NCBI GenBank assembly: GCA_022818135.1
Contig: JAFMSR010000007.1
Location: 31,618,561 to 31,682,560 of the forward strand
DNA from: Saxidomus purpurata
Taxonomy: Eukaryota > Mollusca > Bivalvia > Venerida > Veneridae
Length of the DNA stretch: 64,000 bases
Reading direction: 5' to 3'
Below the pieces are notes generated by a model, which was not told where the DNA came from, searched no databases, and worked only from the letters and a program-made list of their open reading frames with translations. Both the position numbers and the translations under genes were made by a program. Below, piece after piece: positions 24,866 through 38,400 of this stretch; the first letter of the stretch is position 1; the number at the start of each line of letters is the position of its first letter.

Positions 24866-25180
24866 TTTCAGAGGAGAAAAGTCTCAAGTCCCCAGCTGGG
24901 ATCGGACCCTGACCGCCAGCATGGAAAGCGGACACTACAACCACGTCGCTTCAAGGTAAAGGCTGTTTGAAGTGATCAATAACTACTACACTCCTCCACT
25001 CTTTATCAATTTGGAGCCGAGCATCAACTGCACAATCCCTGCAGTTTCTAGCTCGTTACCGCTCCCCGGTGGCTTCTACCCGTTCACCGAATTATCCTCG
25101 TCGGCAATGAAGTATTTCAAGAGGAGTAGAGTCTCCAGCTGGGATCGAACCCTGACCGCTATCATGGGAAGCGGACACCA
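24866..25180 (-). repeat. Two tRNA-derived fragments in direct repeat
   Basis: On the minus strand, two copies about 245 bp apart (24866-24955 and 25107-25178) read gtccgctt..., a 'ggtcaggg' linker and a B-box: ggtccgatccc in the first, a perfect ggttcgatccc in the second. Both are followed by agctgg. They resemble tRNA-derived SINE heads. Acceptor stems are not preserved. Confidence 0.55.
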
Positions 25181-25859
25181 AACATTTTATATTAGACTGA
25201 CATCCAGTCCTTACATTTACTTTTTCTCAATTAACTCCCTTTTCTGCCAAGAATGCAGATGATCGAGAATAAAAGGTTGAATAAAAGGAGGGTTCATATT
25301 TTAGGAAAGCATGCCAAAATACTACATTATTCGTAAAACGAAAATATTATTAGGCCGTTTCCGACTGAAATTCATATTTTAAACGGTTTTGCGTTTCATT
25401 ACTCGCCGTAATTGCTTGTTAGTTTAATGATATTCCAAGAGAAATACATTGGTGTGTAAGTATTTCATTGCTCTCAAAGCCTGGGCAGGTTACATGGTCA
25501 TAGAGACACATAAAATTATAAAAAACAAAAAAATCTGCACTTCCTGTTCTCACGCTAAAATAACTGCTCCAAATTCGAGATGCCCTCAGAATTCAAAGCC
25601 GTAGGATCATCACTATGTTTACCACAAGGAACGCTGCTTTCGATCGCCGATCACAAGAAAACGACGAGCAACAGAATGACCAGCCGAATGGAAACCGAAG
25701 GGTTCACAGGGGCAAAAATCGCGTTGCACTTTATGTTTAAATTATTTGCGTTCAACTTATTTGAATCCTGATATCATAAGAGCACAAATCAACAAGAAGA
25801 CGCGACAATGCCGCCAAAGCAGGTTTAAACGGCGCCTATAGAAATTGTAGAATTAAAAA

Positions 25860-26700
25860 ACAGTCACCTTAACTGCCCCCTGCAAAGAAATATTCTTTTT
25901 TTGGGTAAAACAATTCAAAAATTGAAAAAAAATAATTCTTTAATTTTATAGTAACAGTAACCTTGACCTTGACCCTAGTGACCTTGACCCCCAAAAAATT
26001 TGCTTAAAACAATCTAAAACCTAAAAAAAAGAATCTATTTTTAGTAACAGTGACCTTGACCTTGACCCAAGTGACCTTGACCCAGTAACCTAAAGCTTCC
26101 TCTCCACGCAAGCTCCCTACACACCAAGTTTCATAACAATTGGTCACTCCTAACTCAAGTTATTTAGCGAAAACCATTATTCTTTGTTTAGTAACAGTGC
26201 CCTCGACCTTGACCCTAGTGACCCCAAATGCAATCCCAAGCTTTGTCTCCACGCAAGATACCTACAGACCAAGTTTCATTGTAATTGGTCACTCCTATCT
26301 TGAATTATTGAGCGGAAACCGTTTTTTCTATTTTAAGTAACATTGACCTTGATCTTAAACCTAGTGACCCCAAATGCAAACCCAAGCTGCGCCTCCACGC
26401 ATGCTGTCTATACACCAAGTTTCATTGCAATTGGTCACTCCTAACTTGAATTATTGAGCGGAAGCCGTTTTTCTATTTTTAGTAACAGTGACCTTGACCT
26501 TGCTCCTAGTGACCCCAAATGCAATTCTGAGCTGCGTCTCTATGCAAGCTACCTACACACTAAGTTTCATTGCAATTGGTCACTTCTAACTCAAGTTATT
26601 GAACGGAAACCAATGTTGACGTCCTCCCGCCCACCCGCCCGCCGGCCCGTCCGCACGCTCGACTTACGACATCGCCATTCTAATAAGTAGGATTTTTTTA
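25860..26700 (+). repeat. Tandem array with about 146-bp units
   Basis: Units begin near 25951, 26044 (a short first spacing), 26191, 26337 and 26482. They share gtaacagtgaccttgacctt, 'ccaagtttcattgcaattgg' and 'ttattgagcggaaacc'. The right end is GC-rich (cctcccgcccacccgcccgc). This is again the architecture of a tandem-core interspersed element. No coding capacity. Confidence 0.75.
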
Positions 26701-26744
26701 AAAAAAAAACCTGTTTAAAAAGAAATTCAAGCAGGCCGGGTAAC

Positions 26745-28720
26745 TGGTCCATTCAAAGAAAGACCGTGTCCAAATCTTAAAGTCTCGCCGATAGGTCTAG
26801 TCCCAAAGAAAACACCGGGAGAATATAAAATGATCCACAATTTGTCTTATCCTGCCGGTGATTCAGTTAACGATTACATCGATCCTGTCGTCTGTTCTGT
26901 CCCGTACACGAGCTTTGTTCACGAGGTAGTGAAATCAGTTCAACAATGAGGACGAAATTGCAAATTATCCAAAGCCGACATAAAAAGCGCATTCTGATTT
27001 TGAACTTTTAGGTTTTTCTTACGAAGATTATTTCTATTTTGACAAAGCTCTACCATTTGGCGCATCCATAACCTGCATTTCATTTGAACGATTTTCAAGA
27101 TTTTTAGAATTTTCTGTGAAATTAAAATTAGTCTGGGAAACTGATACATAATCTAGAAAATTTGGGCGGATACAAAACGGTTGCATCAGGCACACAATCG
27201 CTTTAAACTTTCAGGGATGTTATGTCCGAACTAGGCGTGCCACTGGCTGAGGAATAAACTGAAGGCCAGACAGAAATTTTAGTCTTCTAAGGGTTCAAAC
27301 TGGACTCTGATAAAATGGTAGTTCGAGTCCCAAAACAAAAAATATCCGAGGTTATTGAGAAATCAATGAATATTTGGAGCATTCAAAATCAACATTGAAA
27401 AAATCCCGTCTTTAGTTTGCAGTTTGAATTTTTGCTGTTGAGCAATACTTAGTATTTGGTAGACCTTTTATTTTCAGAAAGTGCAGGGGGTGATTACCTG
27501 GGATTTGGCTTATTCTTTCAAGGTCACTGGTGTCAAGCCAAATGGCCAGATTCCTGGCTTGCAACCGGTAGAACCTCAGATATAACAGTTCTTGAATTAT
27601 TTCCCACACTAGTGGCATATTTTTTGGTGAGTAATTGACAAATAAGACGATCAAGTTTAACTGCGATACTTTAGCCGTTGTACATATCCTTTACAAACTT
27701 ACATCAAAGTCAGACGCAGTTATGTGCCTTGTTAGAATATTAACCCTACGTCGTTTAAAGCTGAATAATTATTTTGTTAAACGCTGCTCTTATATCTGGC
27801 CATTAAAACGAAATCTGTGATACCTTGTCTCGTTTTTTGCTACGCAGATTCAGACAGTTGGCCCCAGGTGCGGATCTAGTACCATAACCGGTTCTTAGCT
27901 TTCTGTGGAACATCTTCGGCGTGGAGCTGGGCAGCTTCTCGAAGCGGGATCAGCCTTTAAACCTAATGCAGCTTACAACACTGCTGTAAACGCGCTTGAG
28001 ACTTTCCGGTCCTTCAAAATTATTTCCTGTTCCTGTACAACATATTATTTTATTTTATGTCCTACTGCTTTGAGAGAGGAATGTTTCTGAAATCAATCTC
28101 AACATATCTTGCGGGAATCAATTTATATCACAAACTGCATGGCTTTGTCCAGTTGGAAAGCAAACCTTGGTCTTGAAGACACATCCATTGTGTGGTGGGG
28201 CGTACGTGGTCTGCGTTTGAGAGGTGTACGCCATTCAGTAAAGACTCATGTGTTTTTTCGTCTCCCCCTTCTTTAATATTCATACATCTCGGGGGCAATG
28301 ATTTAGTACATGAAAATCCCTAAAAATCAAACGAATTATGGCAATTTAGATTTAATACCTTTCTGATGCATTCCCAGCTAAAGCTAAAATAGTGTGGGTT
28401 GACATACTGCAAAGGAAAATATGGTCTGGCTCAATGGGGGGGGGGGGGGGTGTCCAAACCAATAGAAAAGAAGCGTTAACACTTGAACAGAATAGCAAGA
28501 AAAAAAGTTACATCATCAGGGAGAAGTGACGTCATTAGTCCCGAGATTGAAACGGCTACAGCATGTTTTCTAAATGATGTCCACTTAAACTTGGTCGATT
28601 TGGAATTCTATCTGGATGACAGGCGCTGTGACTCTGTAGTTAGAAACTAATAGTTCTGTTAGAGCAAAACTTCTACTTCTATTTGTTGCGTCTTCAATAT
28701 AGATATAATTGTAAGGGATA
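26745..28720 (+). mobile_element. Degenerate DIRS-type retroelement (RT, RNase H, YR remnant, SGNH-like tail)
   Basis: Protein motifs appear in order but across broken frames. RT: PKKTPGEYKMIHNLSYP near 26800, then KADIKSAF, LGFSYEDYFYFDKALPFGA (near 27010-27060). RNase H: WPDSWLATGRTSDITVLELFP and TSKSDAVMCLVRILTLRRL near 27540-27760, then DTLSRFLLRRFRQLAPGAD near 27820. A tyrosine-recombinase N-terminal-like part follows (AYNTAVNALETFRSF near 27970; LYHKLHG near 28125). Last comes IFIHLGGNDL near 28275 and VWVDILQRKIWSG near 28391, an SGNH-hydrolase-like tail. This order is that of DIRS elements. Many stops and shifts make it inactive. No inverted or split direct repeats were resolved at its ends. 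Confidence 0.85.
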
Positions 28721-28836
28721 AATGAAATTTAATATACCGGAAAATTCTAAAAATGCAAACCGAAAGCCGACCAGTCGCGTCAAAATTATACTATGAAGTG
28801 AGTTGATTTGTTAAAGTCAAGTTATATGCACCTTTT

Positions 28837-28980
28837 TTGGCGTGTTTCTTTCAAGTCAATTATGTTACATACATCATACTTTGGCGCGTTTCTTTCAAGT
28901 CAGTTATGTTACATACATCATACTTTGGCGCGTTTCTTTCAAGTCAGTTATGTTACATACATCATACTTTGGCGTGTTGT
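28837..28980 (+). repeat. 44-bp tandem repeat, three copies
   Basis: Units start at 28837, 28881 and 28925, with a partial fourth at 28969. The shared sequence includes ttggcgcgtttctttcaag and 'ttatgttacatacatcatac'. Copies two and three are almost identical, indicating recent expansion. Confidence 0.9.
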
Positions 28981-29226
28981 TCAAATCAAGTTCGTGGCCA
29001 CGTGCCTGGATTTGAATAGATTCTGCCCTTGTGAAATCTAGTTGGTATTGCTGTATTGCTGTATTTCTGTTTATACGCGGTGCTACACTGCATATTCAGT
29101 GAAAGTAGTGTTAATGTTGTCTCAAATATACCTTAATAATTACATTTTGTATTGTAGTGTTAAGTTTAGTTTTTAGTTTACGCGGTGTTGCCGTCGCGCG
29201 CCTGGTCTCAGAATTTGGCGAAAAGA

Positions 29227-29261
<35 letters not shown>

Positions 29262-30355
29262 ATACAACAACAATAATAATACCTATTGTTAGATAGTTCT
29301 GTTAACAAGTTTTAAAATAAAGTCACGTCCTTAGATTGTTTTTAAAACTAATAATTACTGCTTAAATCACAACAATACACATAATTCATCTGAAATCAGG
29401 TCTTTTATTGTGAAAAACGTCACCAAAATGAGCATCAGATAGGTGGCAAATAACATGTTTTTGAAATGCTTGGTGTCGTTCTTTTATAAAACTGTAACGT
29501 ATTTGAATAAGAGTTATCTTTTTAGTTGACACTCCGATTGCGCTAGTTATTGATACATGTATGTAGGGCCCCAAGGTTGCTAGGCGAGAATAAAGATCAA
29601 AACCACATACTAAGAAACCATAATGACAATGCCATACCACATACGTTAAGAAGTACCATGCAGTATAAATGAGTTAACAACGTCCTTATCTCTGACCTTT
29701 ATATTTTATTGAAAATGTGTGATGGGCATTGAAAGTTTAACTTGGTTAACGTATTTGTTTACCAGTATCGTGACATCTTTCAATTATGTCTGCATTAAAT
29801 CACTTTACCACAATCTACATGGAAATATTGGGCTTTTGGGGTTTAATGGCGATTTCACTTAGTACTGACATTTACATGTATGTACGATTCTGTTTAGCCT
29901 TTAAAATTAATGTTAAAAGTTTATGTTTACTGCATAGTGTTATATCTTCACCATAGGCTATAATATTAAACATTTAGAGCAGTGTTGTATACAAATTAAA
30001 ATTAACCTTAAACCGCGAGTCTTATCCCGGTTATATTTTAAAAGCATTACAAACTTAACAAATTCGTACACTAAAAATAGTATATGCCACAATGATAATG
30101 TACATGTTTTAGTTACAAACTGTTTTAGCCAATAACTATAATTGTGTTTGATTGAACGCAGTACGTCGTGCACTGTTTAACATTATGGTAAAATATTAAG
30201 CTATATTCGAAACAAACAGTTACATTTATACTTATTTTGGATTAATTCGTAACCATGTTTAGAACATAAATATCTTAAGTAAAGGAACAGAGCTTTTGTT
30301 TGCATCTATGTTATTATTATCGAAAGACTGAAAAAGGTATTATTACACATTTTAA

Positions 30356-30389
<34 letters not shown>

Positions 30390-32456
30390 TCTTTATTTCC
30401 TCCAATACTAAAAGCTCAAGCATTCCTTTTAGGAGCTTATCTTGTAAATTATTTCATGCTTTTAGTTTAATTATAATGTTTAAATACATGTATTATACAC
30501 ACCAGAAAGTAAATTACACCGGAAGTAAAATAGTTTGCCTTCTTTTCTTTATTCGGATTTGACAACGCTTTAAAATTGCTATTCGGGAGAATTTGGATTA
30601 CTTGTACATCCCTTGAAGTTGGAATTTAGAATTCGCACATCGTCTCAAATTTTTTTAATATGAACCTTGTATTTTACTTAATATTTACGGGATAACTAAA
30701 ACAGGTTTTTAAGCAGGGCCAATTTAGGCCTTATATAAACTACATGTCAAATTATAATTTACCGTAAGATACACATTTTGAAGATATATCTTAACCTACA
30801 TGTATTTATTTTTCAGTAGACACATGTATTGAGATGCTGCGTAATTGTATCCTTTTTACAAACAACGCCAATATTGGAAACGTGTTTACAGAATGTGACT
30901 TATAAAGTGCAACACTGCAAGCTTTTACACGTCTGTATATACTATTAAGCGCATTACGAGGGTACATTTAACTACACGTACATATAGCACATTAACTTGC
31001 CAAATAACACTCGATAAAACTGTGGATCGGTGATAAGGTTTTGATATTTTTGGAAACAACGAGCAATTTGTTACCAGAAGTCACAGAACGGCAATTTACG
31101 AACCTACAGTAAAACGTGGTATAAAAACTAATAGGGATACTATTTATAGGAGTCCTGGACAGCCCAGAAAGATAAATTCTATTTGTATCATGTAGTATTT
31201 TTTATTTACGAAATAACTGAAATATCTAACTATTGTTCAAAGTCCCTATAAAAATATGCAATGCTTTTTGCTGCATTATTTTATTCAATTTCAAGCTATT
31301 TTGTCTATATTTTCACCATAATTATAAACTATCTCTCACTGAACTGGCATTTTAATATAATTATTGCGCTGTCATCTGGGTCATAAATAAATTCTCAGTG
31401 TGGGGTTGGTACAGTAAAGTTTACAGGATAGGGCTGGCTTTATCCCAAAAATGAACTACAAAGCTCTGTACAATCAGACCGTTTAGACAGCAAATTTTGC
31501 TTTATATACCAAAATTTATAAAACAAGGTTTACTGTGTAGCTGGGCCTTAATATTTGCATATGCATGTATTTTGAAACCAATGTACCGAATGATGTCAAG
31601 TTTTGCACAACTTGAATAACCATGTGAACACCATGTGGAATTTCATGAATTTGGATGATTAAATAAATTGGTACATGTATACCATTTTGTCCAAATTGAC
31701 AAAGTTCTTCGAAATTTAAAACTTCTGACGCAATTTTATTTTCGAAATTCATAAGAAATAACAAACTGGAATTTAACGGAAATAGTTAAAAAATTCGCTT
31801 GCAAAGTAAACTTCTTTCTTGGGTTCAAGATATTTGCAAAACTTACAATGTGTCACCAGACGTCATACATGTACCTGTTTGTGACTGTTAATGTTGGTGT
31901 ATTACTAATTAATAAGTCACAAGTCAAATACTATACAATCGTTCTTCTTCAAACCTCACGTGGTGTTTACTGGGGCGATGACGTTGAATTATATATATTT
32001 CGTTACCTTATAATGTAAATCATAAAGGAAAAATGAATGAAAAAAGACCGGACCACTTTTGGCTTTGCTTTGCTTGGAGAAAGTTATATGATCTTGCATC
32101 TATTGAACTTTAATTAATCGCTTTGGTGAGAATTTTGAACATTTGAATGCATTTAAAAGTTTTCAGTAGATTATATGTTCAATACACACCAGATATATGG
32201 TACCAGAGACAACATCGGAAAGTCAGGAGATCTTTGATGTCACATATTCCATAACAAAATTTAAATATAAATCTTTCAAAATATGTTGAGTGGTAAATTA
32301 CAACAGATGAAAAAATTTGCATAAAAACGTACCAATTATACTGCAGCTGATTTATTTCTTTTTTCATCTTAAGATTTACGTAAACTGCGTTGAAACGTAT
32401 GATAGCGTTTAACTTTGTAACGGTATTTTATTAAAAATACTATGTATATATTTCAG
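28981..32456. other. Intergenic DNA upstream of the pseudokinase exons
   Basis: Contains a (CAG)n run of about 32 bp at 29229-29260 and an (AAT)n run at about 30353-30390. No L-domain, furin-like, fibronectin type III or transmembrane exon was recognised on the plus strand, although these would be expected here if the gene at 32457-53296 were a full receptor. Any upstream exon is either non-coding or was missed. Confidence 0.5.
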
Positions 32457-32497
32457 TTGGATGGTTAGAAATGGCAGCAGCCTTTAAAAAAATAAAA
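32457..32497 (+). CDS. Pseudokinase exon 1 (start exon candidate)
   Basis: Acceptor tatatatttcag before 32457; donor gtaagt at 32498. It contains gaaATGgca at 32471, a strong start context (A at -3, G at +4). Translation from there gives MAAAFKKIK. Read through from the acceptor, the same frame is open ([13 protein letters not shown]), so an upstream coding exon cannot be excluded. Confidence 0.6.
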
Positions 32498-35400
32498 GTA
32501 AGTATTTAAAATTGGCAGCAGTATTGTCTAGCACTAATGTAGAATCGTAAATCTATTGTGTTCAAATGCAACAAGCATCATGGCAAGGTCAACTTCACAT
32601 ATCCTTTTGGAAGAATTAAAGGAATCCCAGTGGACAATTAAAAGTAAAGAAACGTTCTGGTAATTTCATTTAAAGTCCCATTACTAACACAAATTAAAAT
32701 TTTCTTTTAAATCTAGAATAGAACAGAAAAATACAGTTTGAACTGACTTCCAAAACTTTACAATAGCCTGTTTGAAATACTGCTGCATAAAAACGAGTGA
32801 ATATTTGTGTATTTCCTTAGATTGACCTGGGTGGTCTTTTTGTCCTACTTTCGCTTTATTGAATGTTGTAAACAGTCAGAGATATACTTTGCACATCATT
32901 GGAAGTAAAGTTCTTCAATTATAATTCAGAATAGGCATGCTTATTTATGTGCTGCCTATTTACAGCCTCTCTCTGGGAGACTTCTGGATAATTACAAAGA
33001 TATTTGAAAACTGTCAAACCTGCTTTCGTTTTTGAAAAGGCAAAATATATGCAGTATGTTATATATTTTCCCTTCTGAGAAGACGCCCGTTACAATTCAA
33101 GATTTAAAGCTAGCGTTATTTCATTGTAAAAATGTTTAATATCTACGCAATTTGGTACTTTTTTCTTCCAAACAATAAATATATAGGATACACATGTAGC
33201 AAGTAATACACATTACATACATTGTATATGTAGCAAGAATTCATGATTGAATATCAAATGGGTTTTTACGTGACAAAAGGCTTGTTTTTAAAGTTGTTTC
33301 AAACAAGATTTCCCCAAATAAAAGCATTTCATGAATTCACGAACTCCAAGAAACAATAGCCGCGCCATTTCACTGTAGTGTCACATGTTAATTCCTGCTA
33401 TGATGTTCATCTACTTGATCTAATTCTTTCATGTTTGAACAGAAAGAATACATGTAGAAAGGCATATCAAGTTGAATAATATACGAGGATTTAACAGACA
33501 ATATTATATGATATGGTTTTGCTTTCAGAAACTCTTTTCACAGAGAAAAACAAAACAAGTAAGTGTAAACTTTAGAATCAAGGTATAACACATGCACGTT
33601 CAAATTAATTAAAGTTATATAGATAAATAGTTGACTGGTTTAAAACTCAGCAATGACTTTATTACCTTTAAGTGTGCTTTTGTGACCATCAACCGGACGG
33701 CATTTGTTATAGATTGTTTGTCCATTTCGAAAACGTTTGGCCTTAAATGATACATCCGAATTGACATTGATATTTTACTAAAGTTTTGTCAATGGCTTTC
33801 ATAATATGTAAAACTCAACAACAAAAATTCTTCTTGTCTCTAATTTCAAGGCCCAGAGCGTAGATACTTGGTGTGTATCATTATTAGTTTGTGTAAATAA
33901 CTTGATCAAATCATGGACCCGACTGAACTAGTCCATCCTTGTGATAATTTAGTAATAGCCAGTTGGCTTACAAATGAAGTTGGTACCTCTGAATGTCTTT
34001 GTAGTAAACATATGGTAAAATATCAAAGAAACAAGTAAGCTGATTTTGAAAAAATGTCCTGAGATGACCCCTGATGTGCCGTTCTACCTTGATTGCCTAA
34101 GAGGTGTTTTATTGAACAAACACGGCACCAAAACAACATACGTGTCACGTTCAACAAATAACAGTCGTAGTGTCTAGGTTAAAATAGTTCTTGCAATATT
34201 GATGACGTTATTATGTGTATTGCGTTTAAAGAAGTTTGTCTTTTAGATAGTTTACTAAAATGTTCAAAATAAAAACCCTGTTGCTGTTATTTACATAGAT
34301 TATCATCTTACCAAAATAAATAAAACTCTTAATCACATTGATCCGTAGATAAGGCTCATGACTATACAACGGTCCTAATATTTTACTTAAGATTTTTGTC
34401 GTGATATTGTCGTGATATTAAGTAAAGAACGTATAAGATACATAATCTATCTTGTCAGACATGGTTGATATTCATTATTCGGTGAAGTACTTTCAAACAT
34501 TTTCCAAACTCGCTCTAAAATATGATTAAGTCCTCAAATACAATGTACCATATTGTGCGTTTTGGCTCGTAGCTACGATCACGTTATTAAGTATACAATT
34601 ATAGACTAATTTTGAGGTCAACACATACATGTAGTTATGCGGAACTGTTAAAAGTGATATTGACCGAGGACGAAGTCCGAGGTCAATATCGTTTTTTCAC
34701 AGGTCCGCAAAACTATAATCATATCGAATACCTTATAAAGAGTAGTGAACATCATGCGAAAATATAACAGAAATGACGTCTTAAAATCCGTGCAGGTCTA
34801 CACACATCATTTTCCAGGTCTACACATATTTTTGCGGGTCCGGCACGTGAGCGATATCGGCCAATCAGGTTTAAGTGTTTATGACAGGTATACGATATTA
34901 CAAAAATGTATTTTTAATATCGATGAATTTTTCATATTTCTCCCTTAGTCGAGTAATTTCACTTATTTCCACCTAGAGCATACCAAGCACCAAACCATCC
35001 GCCTTCTGGCTTTTATAACAGCTAAACTGTAAAGAAATTTAAAACACGTTATTTAACGTCTGAAAGATATTACAAATATATTCAATTTCATACATGTATA
35101 TATCATACCACTGTTGCTGTGTGCTAGACAATCATTTGTAGTATGGTTTGCAAATGTTTTTTTTTTCTGTCAAGCAGTTCAAAAATCAGTTTAGATGGAT
35201 AGAAACAGGAATTTAATATTAAAATAAAACTGGCATCAATATGTTAAGAACATGAAATATTTTACAGTCATCTCTGTGCAGCGATCTCAACATCTTTCTA
35301 TCTGATGGCTTTATTGCTAGAGAATTATTGTGTGGAAATTATTAAAAGTTGTAAATTACCATATGTGTAAAATATCTTGAATTTGATGTTAGATGTCCAA

Positions 35401-38400
35401 TATTAAGCCTGTATTGGGTATAAATATTTTTGCAAGTATTTTCATATTGTTTTTAATAATTGGCTAAAGCATGTTTTATAATCAAGATTTTGACAAGAGT
35501 AAAATGCCTCTTCTGATATATACACATCAGACTGTTTAAAGCAAATCACATAAAGGCCAGCCAGGTCTTTTTGTGATTCTATAAACCTTTGTAAAAAAAA
35601 CTTCTATGGTCGCTAGAAATTTGAGAATTTAGCATTGTTAGTCAGTCATGATGTTTTTATCTCATATTTTAATATCTGTTTTGGTCACTGTAATAACTGA
35701 CACTTCTTTTTCTTTGATATTGTATTTTCAATGTTTTATCAAAGCGTCCGAATGACTGTTTGCATTATTAATTTCAGACAACTAGTACTGTCGGGATAGT
35801 TGGTACTGAACCGGAACTTGATTCTGAAGGTATTGTACAGAGTTTGTAAAGGCAATAACGATTATTTTTGCCTCAAGCATACGCACATATTATTATTTTA
35901 CATGTATACATGAAAAGCTTAGAAAGTCCTTAACACAATATAGAAAAGGTCTTTCGTTTTGCATACACATACACATGTAGATAAAGTATTTATTTTTAAA
36001 GATATAGCCTTAAAATTATATACAATGTGTACATTTTGCCAAGCAGATATCTGTTTCTTTCTCAGAGATATAGATTAATTATTAGGTATAGCTTATTTGT
36101 GCACAAAGTGCCGCCTGTGACCTATTTTGAATGTCCTGTTTTTTATCGTAAAAATACTCCTCTGGCAACATTTGCTCACTGCTGAAATACAAAATAACAG
36201 GAAATTTTATTGACGCTGTTTTTTATGGAGACTAACATATTACTAGATAATTTCTGGAAAAGTAATGATGGATCAATGACTTAAAGGCCGGGGTTTGTTT
36301 CAGTGAAATACCGGCCGGCAGGCAATTAAGCATATTAGGAGTGTAGGGAGGAGCTGTACTACCTAGCAATACTTTGTAATGTGATAATGTAAACACAGAA
36401 ATCGTCTGCTTGATGTCGGAAAGTGCAATTTTAGAATAAATAACATAACTTACTGTCCTCTTTTGTGAGCTTTAGGGGAAAGTCACTTCAATAAATTTAA
36501 AGTTAATTTTTAGTTATTGCAATGTTTCTCATGTACATTTTCTTTATGTATATGAGTGCTTTAAATAGATTTTCTTCTTTCGAAAGTGAGCCAATGGCCA
36601 GTTACCTATATCAGGGAGATATCATTTATCTAGATACACACCAGAATGGAATGTCACCTAATTCTGATAAATGTCATTAATTTTGATAAACATTCAAGGT
36701 TAATATTGTATGAAGAGCAAGTTTGACAATGCCGGAATATTGTGGAAAACCATACCTAGGTCATTTATGGGACTATTAATTTATACCAGATAACATTTTA
36801 TTATGGGATGAAACTTGTTATAGCTTATTATGCATAAAACTTATATAATATAGAACTCTTCTATACAAAACATATTACATGAGGAATTTTCCTGCCTTAT
36901 GTCAATGTGTGTGACTCATACAACAGTTAGGATATTATTAGCTCTCAGCCAATGGAGAAGCTGCCAATCATTGTAGAGGCAAATTCAAATCTTGAAGCAG
37001 ACAACACAAGTTTTTTTTTCTTTTAGACAACCAATGAACTTTAATTTTTCAGACTTTATGACATTTATGCTAAAGAACATTTGATCTAAATTTCAAACAA
37101 ATATATACTTAAATTTCATTAAAATTTTGATTTAAACCTCTGATGTTGTTAGCTCAGTGTATGCAAAGCAAATGGCCATTTCTGTACCTGAGCACTTTCT
37201 AAAGTTCTTCCACGGCCTTTAACTTTTTTGCAATATTTATCTTTAGTGATACACTATCAGATCAAGGTGCTAAATGCAGAATTAGCTAGAAGTTTGGTAT
37301 TGTAAATGTTTATGTATGTGTTGTATTTTTCAGAATGGGTATCAATTTTTAATCTTTTCTAATGTAGTATATCCTACTTTAGGATGCAAAATTAGAGATA
37401 GTGGTATTTCTAACATCATCTGAAAAAAGTTAACGCTCCTTATTATTACCCAAACCACTTTACTAAAATTCATTTTTTCAATTTTTGATAAATGAATATT
37501 TTCATGATGAAGGAATAAAAGGTTTTTCAGATATTTTGCCTACAGTTTGATTAAAACCTTTGTTCTAGAATGCAAAAATAAAAAAATGGGGGTCAATGTT
37601 CATATAAAAAAGAAATTCAATAAAAACTGACAAGAAATGTGTCTTTTAGATTTCGACAAGCTTTGACGGCATAGGTCTGTAACAAAGAACTATAAAAAGA
37701 CCTAGTTTTCAATTTATTTTTATATCATAACAATTTTTCTTGTAATGAAGTTTGAATTAAGTAAATATCTTAAACGGTTTTTGAGAAATGACTATTGTTG
37801 TACCCCTACCCCCATTGTCAATTTAGTCACAAAATGTAAGGTCAAAATATTTTTCTCAAAAATGTTCTTTTTTTGCACTAAAATATTCCTATTGTACCAA
37901 AGGTTACTACTGCATACTCTTTTTCCCATGTTAAATCATCATTTTTGAAATATAACAAATGTAAATTTCCGGAAGTGCAAAATCCAAAACCTCACTTGTG
38001 ACCCCCCTTAATTACTTGAGCAATTTCATCTGAACAAGGCATACAGCTCAGTTATTTTGCATTATTGCCTTATAGAGCTCGGACAGATTTGTTATTGTTT
38101 TGCGCTGTGTAGGGGGACCATTTGGTTACAACTTTTGTAATCTTACTTTCTTAATTTTCTAGGCCAATAACTTGGATATTTTATATGAGAATTAGTCAGA
38201 TCAGGCTCACTCTGTGGTCACTTCATACACATAATTTTTAAGGAACTATTTTTGTTTTTCTTAGTCAGAGCAGCACGTCCGAAGCTTAGAAATTTTGCAT
38301 ATAGTATTGTTTTAATTACTTTACCACGCTTGCACAAAGAAAGTCCAAAATCGTCAAAATACTCTCCGTCCTACAGGTCATGTGTTATCTAAATATCAAT

